DNA of 64,000 bases from Chitinophagaceae bacterium. Its GTDB lineage: Bacteria > Bacteroidota > Bacteroidia > Chitinophagales > Chitinophagaceae. This document shows, piece by piece, positions 1 through 8,128 of the stretch. The translations under genes and the position numbers were made by a program. The stretch is taken from the NCBI GenBank assembly GCA_947447265.1, contig CANFKC010000008.1, positions 1 through 64,000 on the forward strand. The letters are read 5' to 3'. Each line of letters begins with the position of its first letter. Position 1 is the first letter of the stretch. The notes under the pieces were generated by a model, which did not search any database, was not told the DNA's origin, and saw nothing but the letters and a program-made list of their open reading frames with translations.

Positions 1-1
1 C

Positions 2-121
2 TTTCACAACAAAATATTCAACAGCCTTGATGACGTCGAAAATACTCTGAACAATGCACTCGCTCAATATCACATTAGCGCTTCAGATATCAAGCAACTG
101 TCTAAAGGATATGCTTTTTAA
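2..121 (+). CDS. IS630-like transposase, C-terminal tail (partial, runs off left edge)
   Basis: An open frame runs from the window edge to a TAA at 119-121 and gives about 39 residues. It contains the stretch FHNKIFNSLDDVE followed by an amphipathic helix. From memory this resembles the C-terminal end of IS630/Tc1-type transposases, which often carry FHN-x-x-F-x-SLD before a last helix. No upstream sequence is available to check the DDE triad. If the call is right, the element's right inverted repeat should lie within the next few tens of bases; I could not identify it with confidence. Confidence 0.45.
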   Translation, partial: FHNKIFNSLDDVENTLNNALAQYHISASDIKQLSKGYAF

Positions 122-307
122 TAAAATTGATAGCGGTTTATTATTAGTGAGAGGTCCGGCTATAATAAAACTTACCGGAAGCTATAAGCCAACTTACTTT
201 TAGGCATGGTTATTTGCAACAATGAAGATCGGGGAATTTAGAGGTGCGAATGTTACACAATTACTGATAGGTGTTATATTATTTGCACCTTCTGTGCTTG
301 AAAAAAA

Positions 308-1129
308 TTATTTTGCCTTCAGGAATTTGTCAACGGCTTTAACATATTCCGAGCCGGGAAATGTTTTTGAAAGTACGTTAAATCCGGCCAGGTGTCCGCC
401 TTTATAACTTATTACGGTTAGCGTCGTTTTCTTTTGTTTTAGGGCTTTAATTGATGCAGGAGTGGACACTTTGTCGTCAGACCCCGCGAAGAGCAGCATA
501 GGCGCTTTAATGGCTGCCAGTGCGGCATCATAATCCGCAGCGCGTGGCGGCAATTTAATGAAGTCATTCTTTTTCGCGTAGAATTGCTGCACCGCAATAG
601 GGCTGGTTATAAATCCATCACCGATAATAAAATCGGGGTGAATAGTAGTTGCCGAAAATGTAGTAATAATGGTGCCCATGGAAAAACACCAGATTCCTGT
701 TTTGTTAGCGGAATATTTCTTGCGTGCAAATTCAACCGCCGCAGCAAGGTCGGCAGTGAATTCATTGTAGTAGAGCATTTTTCCATCAATATCGAATGGG
801 TCACTCTGGCCAAAGCCGCGATAGTCAAAAAGTAAAACGGTATAGCCGGACTGCGACAGAATAGTTGCCTGGCTAAGCCACCATGACATATTACCCGCGT
901 CGGCATAAGCAAGCACCAGCGTCGTTTTTTTATCGAGTCCTTTTGCAGGCAGAAAGGTCCACGATTTCAGGTGTAGTCCGTCAGATGTTGTAAGTATATT
1001 TTTCTCGTAGGGCAGGCGAAGCGTATCGGGCACTATACTATATTCCTTTACTGGCTTCATTGCCAGTGCAATGTGGTTGCCGGATAGTAAGGCAAAAAGC
1101 AGTATGCTGATAACGAAGGTGTATTTCAT
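308..1129 (-). CDS. exported alpha/beta hydrolase
   Basis: A 273-residue protein with an N-terminal signal peptide (about residues 1-23), so probably periplasmic. The alpha/beta-hydrolase fold is indicated by the oxyanion-region stretch LLFDYRGFGQSD (about 99-110), a nucleophile elbow C-F-S-M-G with Ser150, an acid in GSDD (Asp218 or Asp219) and a C-terminal His246 in GGHLAGF. These make a plausible Ser-Asp-His triad. It resembles the family annotated as alpha/beta fold hydrolases or dienelactone hydrolase-like proteins. The substrate cannot be read from the sequence. It is transcribed leftward with the RlpA-like gene upstream (78-base gap). Confidence 0.8.
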   Translation of the reverse strand: MKYTFVISILLFALLSGNHIALAMKPVKEYSIVPDTLRLPYEKNILTTSDGLHLKSWTFLPAKGLDKKTTLVLAYADAGNMSWWLSQATILSQSGYTVLLFDYRGFGQSDPFDIDGKMLYYNEFTADLAAAVEFARKKYSANKTGIWCFSMGTIITTFSATTIHPDFIIGDGFITSPIAVQQFYAKKNDFIKLPPRAADYDAALAAIKAPMLLFAGSDDKVSTPASIKALKQKKTTLTVISYKGGHLAGFNVLSKTFPGSEYVKAVDKFLKAK

Positions 1130-1206
1130 AAATCCGATGTTTCCGTAAAAATAATAGCTATAGGTAAAACGAGCTATGCCATTGTGGTTAAAAAATGTGA
1201 ATGCAC

Positions 1207-1617
1207 CTACCTGTTTTGCCTCCTAATCTTCCGCTTGCCTTTCTTGTCTTTTACCACCTTTACTTTAACTTTAGTGGTGCCCTGTTGTTTAAAGCCGAGT
1301 TGCTCAGTGGCTGCAACGGTAAGGTCAATCAGGCGCTTGTCGTTGCCCATGCGGTCGTTGATGCGCACATAAACTTTATTGCCATTGCTTTTATTGGTTA
1401 CCCTTGCGTAGGCACCCATCCTGAATTTGTTGGACGCCGCTGTATAACCACGGTTGGTAAATACGTCGCCATTCGCTGTTTTGCGCCCTTCAAACTTGCT
1501 GCCGTAATAGCTGGCAATGCCGCTGGCCCTGTGTTTGTGCTTGTATTTGCCTGCGAACGAGACGGTCGCCGTTAGCAATAAAAGGATGGTAATAGAAGTG
1601 TGTTTCAAGGTAAGCAT
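1207..1617 (-). CDS. RlpA-like septal ring lytic transglycosylase domain protein
   Basis: A 136-residue exported protein: signal peptide (about 1-22), then one double-psi beta-barrel domain (about 32-121). Diagnostic pieces are GIASYYGSKFEGRKTANG (33-50), the VRINDR segment (84-89) and RLIDLT (95-100), which are the conserved blocks of the RlpA family. RlpA proteins cleave or bind peptidoglycan glycan strands that lack stem peptides. There is no SPOR domain, so this is a short, single-domain form, common in Bacteroidota. The C-terminus is very basic. Confidence 0.85.
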   Translation of the reverse strand: MLTLKHTSITILLLLTATVSFAGKYKHKHRASGIASYYGSKFEGRKTANGDVFTNRGYTAASNKFRMGAYARVTNKSNGNKVYVRINDRMGNDKRLIDLTVAATEQLGFKQQGTTKVKVKVVKDKKGKRKIRRQNR

Positions 1618-1743
1618 AAGCCAAAGTTAAGACCTGGTTGAAGCCGTTCAGTTACCGGTTGAATTTTTCTTTACAGGGTACTCTAAAGAAATAAGCCTCT
1701 ATTGTGCAAAACAACGGAGGCTTATGATTATAAAGTAAAAAAA

Positions 1744-2091
1744 TTACATGCCCATGATCATCTCTCTCACTTCAACTGTGCCACCAACTTGAAAAATAGG
1801 GCAGCCTTTCGCCAGTTCCGTAGCCGCATCAAGCGATGCTGCTTTTATAACGGTATAGCCACCGACGCTTTCTTTAAGTTCAACAAAAGGGCCGTCAGTT
1901 ACCACATTACCTGGTTTTACTACTTTGCCTTCCCGCATAAGGCGGTGACCGGGGCTTACCAGGTTACCTGTGGCGCTCATTTCTGCCATCCATGTTTGCC
2001 ACGGCGTCATCATAGCCTGCATTTGTTCGGGGGTGATTTGTAACTGTGTTGTTTCCATGTCTGATCTGAAAACTAATAAGTAATTCTGCAT
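1744..2091 (-). CDS. YCII-related (DGPF domain) protein
   Basis: A 115-residue cytoplasmic protein of the YCII-related superfamily. It starts MQNYLLVFR, as family members do, and carries the signature DGPF (66-69) followed by an acidic residue and GGYTVI. These small dimeric alpha/beta proteins are often encoded beside ECF sigma factors, glyoxalase-like VOC proteins and SnoaL-like proteins. Here the VOC and SnoaL-like genes lie about 2 kb away on the same strand. The reaction is unknown. Confidence 0.85.
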   Translation of the reverse strand: MQNYLLVFRSDMETTQLQITPEQMQAMMTPWQTWMAEMSATGNLVSPGHRLMREGKVVKPGNVVTDGPFVELKESVGGYTVIKAASLDAATELAKGCPIFQVGGTVEVREMIMGM

Positions 2092-2204
2092 TTTTGTTCG
2101 TTTTTGAAGGTTATGTAGCTAAGACGAACGGCAATTGGAAATTCGGACATCGTACATGCATTATTTTTTAGGTGAATATTGCCTGGAAGAAAATTGCGGG
2201 AAGA

Positions 2205-3941
2205 CTATTCCACAACAAATTGCTTAATGATTCTACACAAGTTGTCTGATTCGAAGATAGCAAAATAGATGCCTTTTGTAAAATGCGATAGGGAAAATGC
2301 TATTGTGCCTGCCTTAAGGTGCTGTAATGACATAATTTTTCCTGTTACGTCAGTGATGTAAACAATACCATTGGCTGACGGTGAACTACAATGCAATGTT
2401 TGACAGGCTGGATTGGGGCACAGATTGAAATCTGTCTGGTTCTCTAGCTCGTTAATCGTTAGTTTGTAAGGGCTTTCTATGGCGCCTATGTCAATGATAG
2501 TGCCGGTAACCCTGGCATTGCCCGCATAGTCAAGAACCGACGGAACTGTACCACCCGTATCTCCTGTATTTACGCATGGCGAACTAATGAGCAGGCCGAA
2601 ATTTGCCAACAATGCATTTTCAGTATCGCTTGTGGTAAGAGTAGGCGCAATAAGTTGCGGAGCAGCGCCAACCGCATCATGCAGCGTATCACCGGTTAGT
2701 GTATAGCTGCCCGTAGCAAAAACATCGGCAGAAAAAGAACGCTCGGAAAAATTGTACTCATAAAGAAGGGTATCGATACCTGCAAGGTAGACATTGACCG
2801 TATCTGTAACGCCGCCAGAAGTATCTACATTGTGGAAGAAGATATTGTTTTTCACTTTTACAATGGTACCACCTGTTGATGCATTATCAACAACATAAAT
2901 GCCGCCTCCTTTTGCGGCTTTGTTGTTTATAATATCATTATTTAAAATGCCGGCATTGGCCCGATAGATATAAATGCCGGCTCCATAACCCGCAGTCGCA
3001 TTATTGGCAATAATATTATTGCGTATAGTAGTTGTTCGGTAGGTGGTTGCGCCCGAGTCATTGATATGTATAGCAGCCCCTCCTTGTGCGGTTGCTGCAC
3101 CCGGTGCCACTGTTACTACGTTATTACAAATGATGTTGGCATTGATTTCTATTGTCGATGCTTTGCCGTATATCATGCCGTCGAGCATACCAGTGTTTTT
3201 AAATATCCTGTTATTATTTACCTGGCCGTTTGAACGAAGCAGCGTTATCAACCCTCCACTAACTGAGTCGGTTTGGGTGTTTCGGTACACTTCATTATTG
3301 GCAAAAATGGTTTTATAGCTGCTGTCTTTGTAGGCGCAGTGGGTTGCATTATTGCAAAATGTATCGTCATGCACATAATGTTTACACCCGTAAGTACTGA
3401 GCAGTGTGGTGCCTGTGTTGTTATGAAAGGTGCAATACCCCAGGTCCACCAATTGGCCGGAATCACTTCCATTAATACGCATGCAACCATCTTTATTATG
3501 GTAAAACTCGCAATTGGCTATACTTATTGGCCTGAAGTCATCTAGGGTTCCATGCTTCAGGTCAAGTACTTCGCAATACCTGAATACAGACAGATCGGCC
3601 GAAGTTGGGTCAAATAAAATGCCTTGCCAGCCGCCATGTGTGGGTGTAGTATCACTCCAGCCTGTGGTATCATTTCTGTGGTAAACAATGTGTTGGGCGG
3701 CATTGCCTACAGAAAAAAGTGTTCCGTTAACCACTAATTTATACGAACCTTCAAATATAATCTCAACTCCTGGATCTATCTGCAGGGTTTGTGTATACGG
3801 CACAGCTATATCGTTGTAAATAAGAAACGGGGAATTGGAAATCATCCAGTGCCCGGAAACGGTTGCAGAGGTAATTGCGGTTGATGCAGCCAGTTTTGTA
3901 GCCAGAAGTAATAACAACAATAAATAGCGTATCCGGCCCAT
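2205..3941 (-). CDS. secreted right-handed beta-helix protein with T9SS sorting domain
   Basis: A 578-residue exported protein. It has a hydrophobic signal peptide (about 1-20), then a long series of repeats rich in NN-x-I/F and asparagine ladders such as NNIIANNATAGYGAGIYIY and NNDIINNKAAKGGGIYV. These are typical of right-handed parallel beta-helix (Pel15/NosD-like or choice-of-anchor Q) proteins. The last ~75 residues (from NLCPNPACQ) form a type A T9SS C-terminal sorting domain ending KQFVVE. It is therefore probably secreted by the type IX system and attached to the cell surface. No catalytic motif is visible; adhesion or polysaccharide binding is possible but unproven. Confidence 0.85.
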   Translation of the reverse strand: MGRIRYLLLLLLLATKLAASTAITSATVSGHWMISNSPFLIYNDIAVPYTQTLQIDPGVEIIFEGSYKLVVNGTLFSVGNAAQHIVYHRNDTTGWSDTTPTHGGWQGILFDPTSADLSVFRYCEVLDLKHGTLDDFRPISIANCEFYHNKDGCMRINGSDSGQLVDLGYCTFHNNTGTTLLSTYGCKHYVHDDTFCNNATHCAYKDSSYKTIFANNEVYRNTQTDSVSGGLITLLRSNGQVNNNRIFKNTGMLDGMIYGKASTIEINANIICNNVVTVAPGAATAQGGAAIHINDSGATTYRTTTIRNNIIANNATAGYGAGIYIYRANAGILNNDIINNKAAKGGGIYVVDNASTGGTIVKVKNNIFFHNVDTSGGVTDTVNVYLAGIDTLLYEYNFSERSFSADVFATGSYTLTGDTLHDAVGAAPQLIAPTLTTSDTENALLANFGLLISSPCVNTGDTGGTVPSVLDYAGNARVTGTIIDIGAIESPYKLTINELENQTDFNLCPNPACQTLHCSSPSANGIVYITDVTGKIMSLQHLKAGTIAFSLSHFTKGIYFAIFESDNLCRIIKQFVVE

Positions 3942-4001
3942 GAGCGGCGTTTAGTAAAGTTACATTAAAGGTAATGTAAATAATACGAATGCGCCCATCA
4001 G

Positions 4002-4421
4002 CTAGTTAACCGGATGTTCCTCATAATTCAGCAACCAATGGTTGCCATATTTATCGATAAGGTCACCAAATATGCCGCCCCAAAAGGTTTGTTCTAAGGG
4101 GTGGGTCGCGTCGCCACCGGCTGAAAGTTTTTCATAAAAACGTCTTAATTCTTCTTCGCTGCTGCAGGTAATAGCCATCGCTACTGCATTGCCTCTTATA
4201 AGCCCTGTTTCCGGCACCATATCAGACCCCAAAAGCATAATGCCGCCACTCTTTAGCATACTGTGCAGAATACAGTCTTTCATGTGCGGTGGCATTTTGT
4301 CAGCCATTGGCGATGCTCCTATTGTTTGCATACTGAGCTCACCCCCAAGGCAATCGTGGTAAAAGTTCATGGCTTCACCGCAATTGCCGTTAAATGTGAG
4401 GTAAGAATGAATCTGTGCCAT
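4002..4421 (-). CDS. VOC family (PhnB-like) protein
   Basis: A 139-residue glyoxalase/bleomycin-resistance fold protein of the PhnB/3-demethylubiquinone-methyltransferase-like group. It has the typical opening AQIHSYLTFNGNCGEAMNFY, a middle strand GGIMLLGSD and the closing FGDLIDKYGNHWLLNYE. Such proteins bind small molecules in a paired beta-alpha-beta-beta-beta cup, and many lack enzyme activity. The downstream end of the SnoaL-like gene lies 12 bases upstream, so the two are probably one transcript. Confidence 0.85.
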   Translation of the reverse strand: MAQIHSYLTFNGNCGEAMNFYHDCLGGELSMQTIGASPMADKMPPHMKDCILHSMLKSGGIMLLGSDMVPETGLIRGNAVAMAITCSSEEELRRFYEKLSAGGDATHPLEQTFWGGIFGDLIDKYGNHWLLNYEEHPVN

Positions 4422-4433
4422 GAACGTAGGATT

Positions 4434-4781
4434 TTACAGTACAGGAGATGTAATGCAGTAGGAGGTGATGGATTCGATTTTGCGGTTGCCGAATTTATAG
4501 ATGTCGCGGTATTGCACCTGCATGGTCTTGTCGTCAGCATCAGTATAGCGGCAATATCCTTCTACCGCAACCTGGTCACTACTGGCAATTGTGTTCGTAT
4601 TGGTTAATTGGCTGCCTGCCATCTCCACAAGCATTTTGTCGCAAAATGCAATTGTGTCCGCTTTGCCAAGGGTAGTTCTATCGCCAATTATAGTCCACTG
4701 TATACTGTCCGCGAAATGTTCGTAGACCGATTTGAAATCTCCTGCTGAAAATGTTTCGCCTATCTGCTGTATGTTATTCAT
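4434..4781 (-). CDS. SnoaL/NTF2-like protein
   Basis: A 115-residue cytoplasmic protein with an NTF2-like pattern: the N-terminal helix IGETFSAGDFKSVYEHFADSI, then a curved sheet with WTIIGDRTTLGKADTIAFCD and a late strand pair (VAVEGYCRYTD, MQVQYRDIYKF). SnoaL-like domains are frequent in small-molecule stress clusters. It forms a putative two-gene unit with the VOC gene and is divergent from the GlxA-type regulator, which may control it. Confidence 0.75.
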   Translation of the reverse strand: MNNIQQIGETFSAGDFKSVYEHFADSIQWTIIGDRTTLGKADTIAFCDKMLVEMAGSQLTNTNTIASSDQVAVEGYCRYTDADDKTMQVQYRDIYKFGNRKIESITSYCITSPVL

Positions 4782-4931
4782 AAATAAACCGGATTATTTT
4801 ATTGGTGAATTTGGAGCGCCAACGCGCTACTTTCCTGTTACAAAGGTGGTTATACAAATTCAATTTTAACGGGCGCAATTGTGCCATTTCAATGGGTTGA
4901 TTACGACAGCGGTATTACTTACATTTGTTAC

Positions 4932-5912
4932 ATGAAGAACGTTGTCATCCTCATTCCTGAAACTGCAGTTATTGAAGCCGTGGCCGATCCTGTTTATATT
5001 TTTAAAGCAGTGAATCAGTTCCTGCTTTCTGCGGGCAAGCCTGTGTTATTTAATGTAAAGCTTGCGGCGCTAAGGCGCGATGTGCAACTGGAAAACAGCA
5101 TGTTCACTGTGCATGCTGATCTGTTGCTGGAAGAGGTGAAGCATGTTGATGTCATATTCATACCTGCATTGAGTGGCGATATGAAAAAGGCAGTGGAAAT
5201 GAACAAGGAAATGGTGCCCTGGATAGTGGACCGGTACAGCAAGGGCACAGAAGTTGCTTCGTTATGTGTGGGGGCTTTCCTGCTGGCTGAAACAGGTTTG
5301 CTGCGTGGTAAAAAATGTTCTACGCATTGGGGTTTTGGCAATGAGTTCCGCGAGATGTTCCCCGATGTGGAGTTAGTTGATGGCAGCATTGTAACGGAGG
5401 ATCATGGCATTTATTCCAGCGGCGGCGCAACATCTTACTGGAACCTGTTGTTATACCTCGTAGAGAAATATACTGACCGCCACACTGCCATACTAGCATC
5501 AAAATTCTTCGCTATTGATATTGACCGGAAGAGCCAGGCAGCCTTTACCTTGTTTCAGGGGCAGAAGGGACATAAAGACGCAGAGATATTGAAGGCGCAA
5601 GAGTTTATTGAAGAGAATTACCACGAAAGGATCACCATTGATATGTTGGCGGATATGTTTGCGGTAGGTCGCCGCAGTTTTGAACGCCGTTTTAAAAAAG
5701 AAACCAGCAATACGGTAATAGAATACATTCAGCGCGTAAAAATTGAGGCTGCAAAGCGTAGCTTCGAATCGAGCCGGAAGAACATTAACGAAGTGATGTA
5801 CGATGTTGGTTACAGCGATACCAAGGCTTTCCGCACTATATTTAAGAAGGTTACCGGCCTTACACCAATTGAGTACCGTAACAAATACAATAAGCAGGTA
5901 GTAGCAGCATAA
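4932..5912 (+). CDS. GlxA-type transcriptional regulator (DJ-1/PfpI + AraC HTH)
   Basis: I place the start at the ATG at 4932; the frame stays open upstream to a GTG at 4881, but MKNVVILIPETAV is the usual family opening. The N-terminal ~190 residues are a DJ-1/PfpI-like amidotransferase domain with a cysteine in the elbow SLCVGAFLLAE. The C-terminal ~100 residues are an AraC/XylS double helix-turn-helix: IDMLADMFAVGRRSFERRFK, then VMYDVGYSDTKAFRTIFKK and TPIEYRNKY. It is probably a ligand-responsive activator. The divergent VOC/SnoaL-like pair is the obvious candidate target. Confidence 0.88.
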   Translation: MKNVVILIPETAVIEAVADPVYIFKAVNQFLLSAGKPVLFNVKLAALRRDVQLENSMFTVHADLLLEEVKHVDVIFIPALSGDMKKAVEMNKEMVPWIVDRYSKGTEVASLCVGAFLLAETGLLRGKKCSTHWGFGNEFREMFPDVELVDGSIVTEDHGIYSSGGATSYWNLLLYLVEKYTDRHTAILASKFFAIDIDRKSQAAFTLFQGQKGHKDAEILKAQEFIEENYHERITIDMLADMFAVGRRSFERRFKKETSNTVIEYIQRVKIEAAKRSFESSRKNINEVMYDVGYSDTKAFRTIFKKVTGLTPIEYRNKYNKQVVAA

Positions 5913-5984
5913 GGGTAAGACAAGTTGGTATTTTATTGACTATCTCAAATGGATGTATTTTACAGAACCAACTCTGACACGCAA

Positions 5985-6370
5985 TGTCATTAACCTAAGC
6001 CCAGAATGGGCGGTATATAATAGCGATGGGCATCGCCCATCGTAACAAAATGAATCGAGACCAAGCCCTGTAAGGGCTAAATATTTTCTTTTACAGATGT
6101 GAATCAATTGACATTGGCTGAAAGGTGAGCAATATTTTTACCTTATTTCGGTTAGACATTGAAACCAAACCAATTTTGAAAGGGTTTTCTGCATCATATC
6201 CGCGACGCCGTCCCGGCGCGGACATTAGAGTAACAAGCTTCACACAACACGCCGGGGGGCTTCTTTTTTCTCGCGGAGCGATAAGAAAAAAGTGCCGCTT
6301 TTTTTGTTACTTTTTTTGCGGCAGCACAAAAAAAGTAAATAAAGACGCTGGGCCCATAAGACGATGACAA
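5985..6370. repeat. gene-free, repeat-rich interval with hairpins
   Basis: Lies within a ~730-base gap (5913-6641) in which I see no convincing gene. It holds an 8-bp stem hairpin (cgatgggc...gcccatcg, 6024-6042), a second small hairpin agccc-tgtaa-gggct around 6064-6078, and at 6190-6360 a G/C-rich block followed by runs of A and T around gtgccgc/gcggca. An 80-codon open frame through this block encodes low-complexity sequence (CRFFCYFFCGSTKK) and looks like a by-product of the repeat. The composition suggests a dispersed intergenic element. Confidence 0.5.
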
Positions 6371-6592
6371 TTCATCTTGTTGTATTTAACAAAACTTCAG
6401 CCGCGGCTTGAATAACACTTGTGTGCATAAATAGGACCACATAACTCTCATTGAGGCCAATGAAAAGACAAACGGTTTCGAAATAAAAGTTAGTAAGAGG
6501 GTAGGCGTAAGCATATTTTAAGCGGTATGATTTTAATGTCAAAATGGTATTACTTCAATGTCGCATGCATATAACGGAATGGTTCAAAACAA

Positions 6593-6618
6593 AAAAGGAT
6601 GCCGACCGGCATCCTTTT
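6593..6618 (-). terminator. rho-independent terminator of the outer-membrane-type gene
   Basis: An inverted repeat of GGATGCCG arms with flanking A and T runs. Read on the minus strand it gives a stem of about 11 bp closed by a 4-base loop and followed by a T run, 24 bases after the stop codon of the leftward gene ending at 6642. Confidence 0.8.
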
Positions 6619-6641
6619 CAAATAAATATCTTTCAAAAAAA

Positions 6642-7490
6642 TTAGTTCAGATTTTCGTTCCAGTTATAAGAATCATGGTCGTTATACCATGAAGTTTCTC
6701 TGTAACGGTGAGAGAACGGCATGAGTATTAAAGAAAATACCGCATGAGAATTAGTGGTCAATTTAAACGGTCCGTCAGAATATGGATTGATAGCATCGCC
6801 TGAATTCATTAATTCTACATTACCCATCGTATACATTGCCCTGAGTTTAACGGTCCAGCCCATGAACATACCCACTTCAGCCTTTACGTACGGGGTGAAG
6901 CCGATGTTCGCTTCCGGTCCTATTGATGTTACAACACTATCCAGCTTGGTTACTGTAAGTTGTGGCATAAAGCCGCCACCAAATGCCGCACAGAATTTAA
7001 GACGTTTTGTACCAAAGGCATCGCAACCTATTTTGTAATCAATACCAAAAGGGATGCTCAGCTGGCTGCTGGTTGCATTAAGCCTTGTGGTCGGTATTTT
7101 AGGTGTGCCATCGCTGTTATTGGCAATATTAAGGTCTTTCCATTTGTACTGGTTAAACATACCCTGTATGGTGAATGCCCAAACGCTGATGTGGCCCAGT
7201 GCAGCAAACGGAACGCTCACGCCTATAGAACCACCAAAACCAGGTTCTGCATTTACGCTTCTTTTCAATGTGCTGTCGGTCAGGTAGCGGTTGTTCAGGC
7301 CATATAAAGGAATAACACCGTTGAAGGTGCCTTGCGTGAGCATATAATTACCTGAAATTTCCCAGCGCCTCAAGTCTTTGAAATAGCTGAAAAATGGTTG
7401 TATCTCAAATTTATATTGGGCAAGACTGAAAAGTGGGGAACACAAAAAAACGACCACAATACATATTTTCAGGCTCCTGAATAACTTCAT
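6642..7490 (-). CDS. exported outer-membrane beta-barrel-type protein, unknown function
   Basis: A 282-residue protein with a clear signal peptide (about 1-24, ending SLAQ). The mature part has alternating aromatic/hydrophobic strands, for example GHISVWAFTIQGMFNQYKW, FTPYVKAEVGMFMGWTVKLRAMYTMG and SHAVFSLILMPF, as in outer-membrane beta-barrels. I do not recognise the family. It is divergent from the SET gene, with an A+T-rich 88-base region between them that should hold both promoters. Confidence 0.65.
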   Translation of the reverse strand: MKLFRSLKICIVVVFLCSPLFSLAQYKFEIQPFFSYFKDLRRWEISGNYMLTQGTFNGVIPLYGLNNRYLTDSTLKRSVNAEPGFGGSIGVSVPFAALGHISVWAFTIQGMFNQYKWKDLNIANNSDGTPKIPTTRLNATSSQLSIPFGIDYKIGCDAFGTKRLKFCAAFGGGFMPQLTVTKLDSVVTSIGPEANIGFTPYVKAEVGMFMGWTVKLRAMYTMGNVELMNSGDAINPYSDGPFKLTTNSHAVFSLILMPFSHRYRETSWYNDHDSYNWNENLN

Positions 7491-7578
7491 ATATTTACCT
7501 TTAGAGTTGTAAAAATATAAAAAGCAACCAAAAAAACCATTATTTTATTAATTAAGAAGGTTTTTAGAGCAAAGGAAC

Positions 7579-7965
7579 ATGACAAATCCACAAATATACC
7601 TGCTGCAAACCGAAAATAAGGGGAGGGGAGTGTACACTAAAGCGGCCATTAAGGCCAAAACCGTTATTGAAACAGCCCCGGTAATAGTAATGACGGATGC
7701 AGACAGGCAACTGCTCGATAAAACCCTGCTACACGACTATATTTTTGAATGGACACCCAATGGCGTAAAAATGTGCTGCATGGCCCTGGGCTGGGTACCC
7801 ATGTATAACCATTCCAAGCGCAGTAACTGCGAATACTTTATGGATTATGATGATGATACCATATATATAGAAACTGTAAGGGATATAAAGGCCGGCGAAG
7901 AACTGACCATAAATTACAATGGCACCTGGAATAATGCAGACAAGGTTTGGTTTGAAGTGAAGTGA
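7579..7965 (+). CDS. SET domain protein, putative protein-lysine methyltransferase
   Basis: A compact 128-residue protein that is essentially a single SET domain. It has the opening KGRGVYTKAAIKAKTVIE (about 14-31), the AdoMet-site motif NHS with a following Asn (N77, H78, S79, N83) and the C-terminal GEELTINYNG (106-115), whose tyrosine is the catalytic residue in SET enzymes. No zinc-binding pre- or post-SET cysteines are present, as is usual for bacterial stand-alone SET proteins. The substrate is unknown. Confidence 0.85.
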   Translation: MTNPQIYLLQTENKGRGVYTKAAIKAKTVIETAPVIVMTDADRQLLDKTLLHDYIFEWTPNGVKMCCMALGWVPMYNHSKRSNCEYFMDYDDDTIYIETVRDIKAGEELTINYNGTWNNADKVWFEVK

Positions 7966-8060
7966 ATAAGAGGAATGTAGGGGCGAGCCCTTGCGGTCGC
8001 CCTCGCTCGGGTTGCTCTTAATACCCAATGTAATTACCACAATGATGCTTTAATAACACC

Positions 8061-8107
8061 TGCGCCCCGGCGCAGACGTAATCTCACCCTTCTCCTTGGG
8101 AGAAGGG
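8061..8107. repeat. two adjacent intergenic hairpins between convergent genes
   Basis: Between the SET gene and the M14 peptidase gene there is a small G/C palindrome (tgcgcc/ggcgca, 8061-8074) and a 9-bp stem with a 3-base loop (cccttctcc/ggagaaggg, 8087-8107). The second is followed by cagggggatgagg. Both resemble dispersed intergenic repeats seen in many genomes; either could also act in termination of the two convergent genes, although no long T run follows. Confidence 0.5.
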
Positions 8108-8128
8108 CAGGGGGATGAGGCCCCTCAA

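Noticed and set aside
6125-6367. 80-codon open frame on the plus strand in the repeat-rich gap
   Set aside because: The product is low-complexity and tracks A/T runs and G/C blocks of an apparent dispersed repeat. It has no start context, promoter or recognisable domain.
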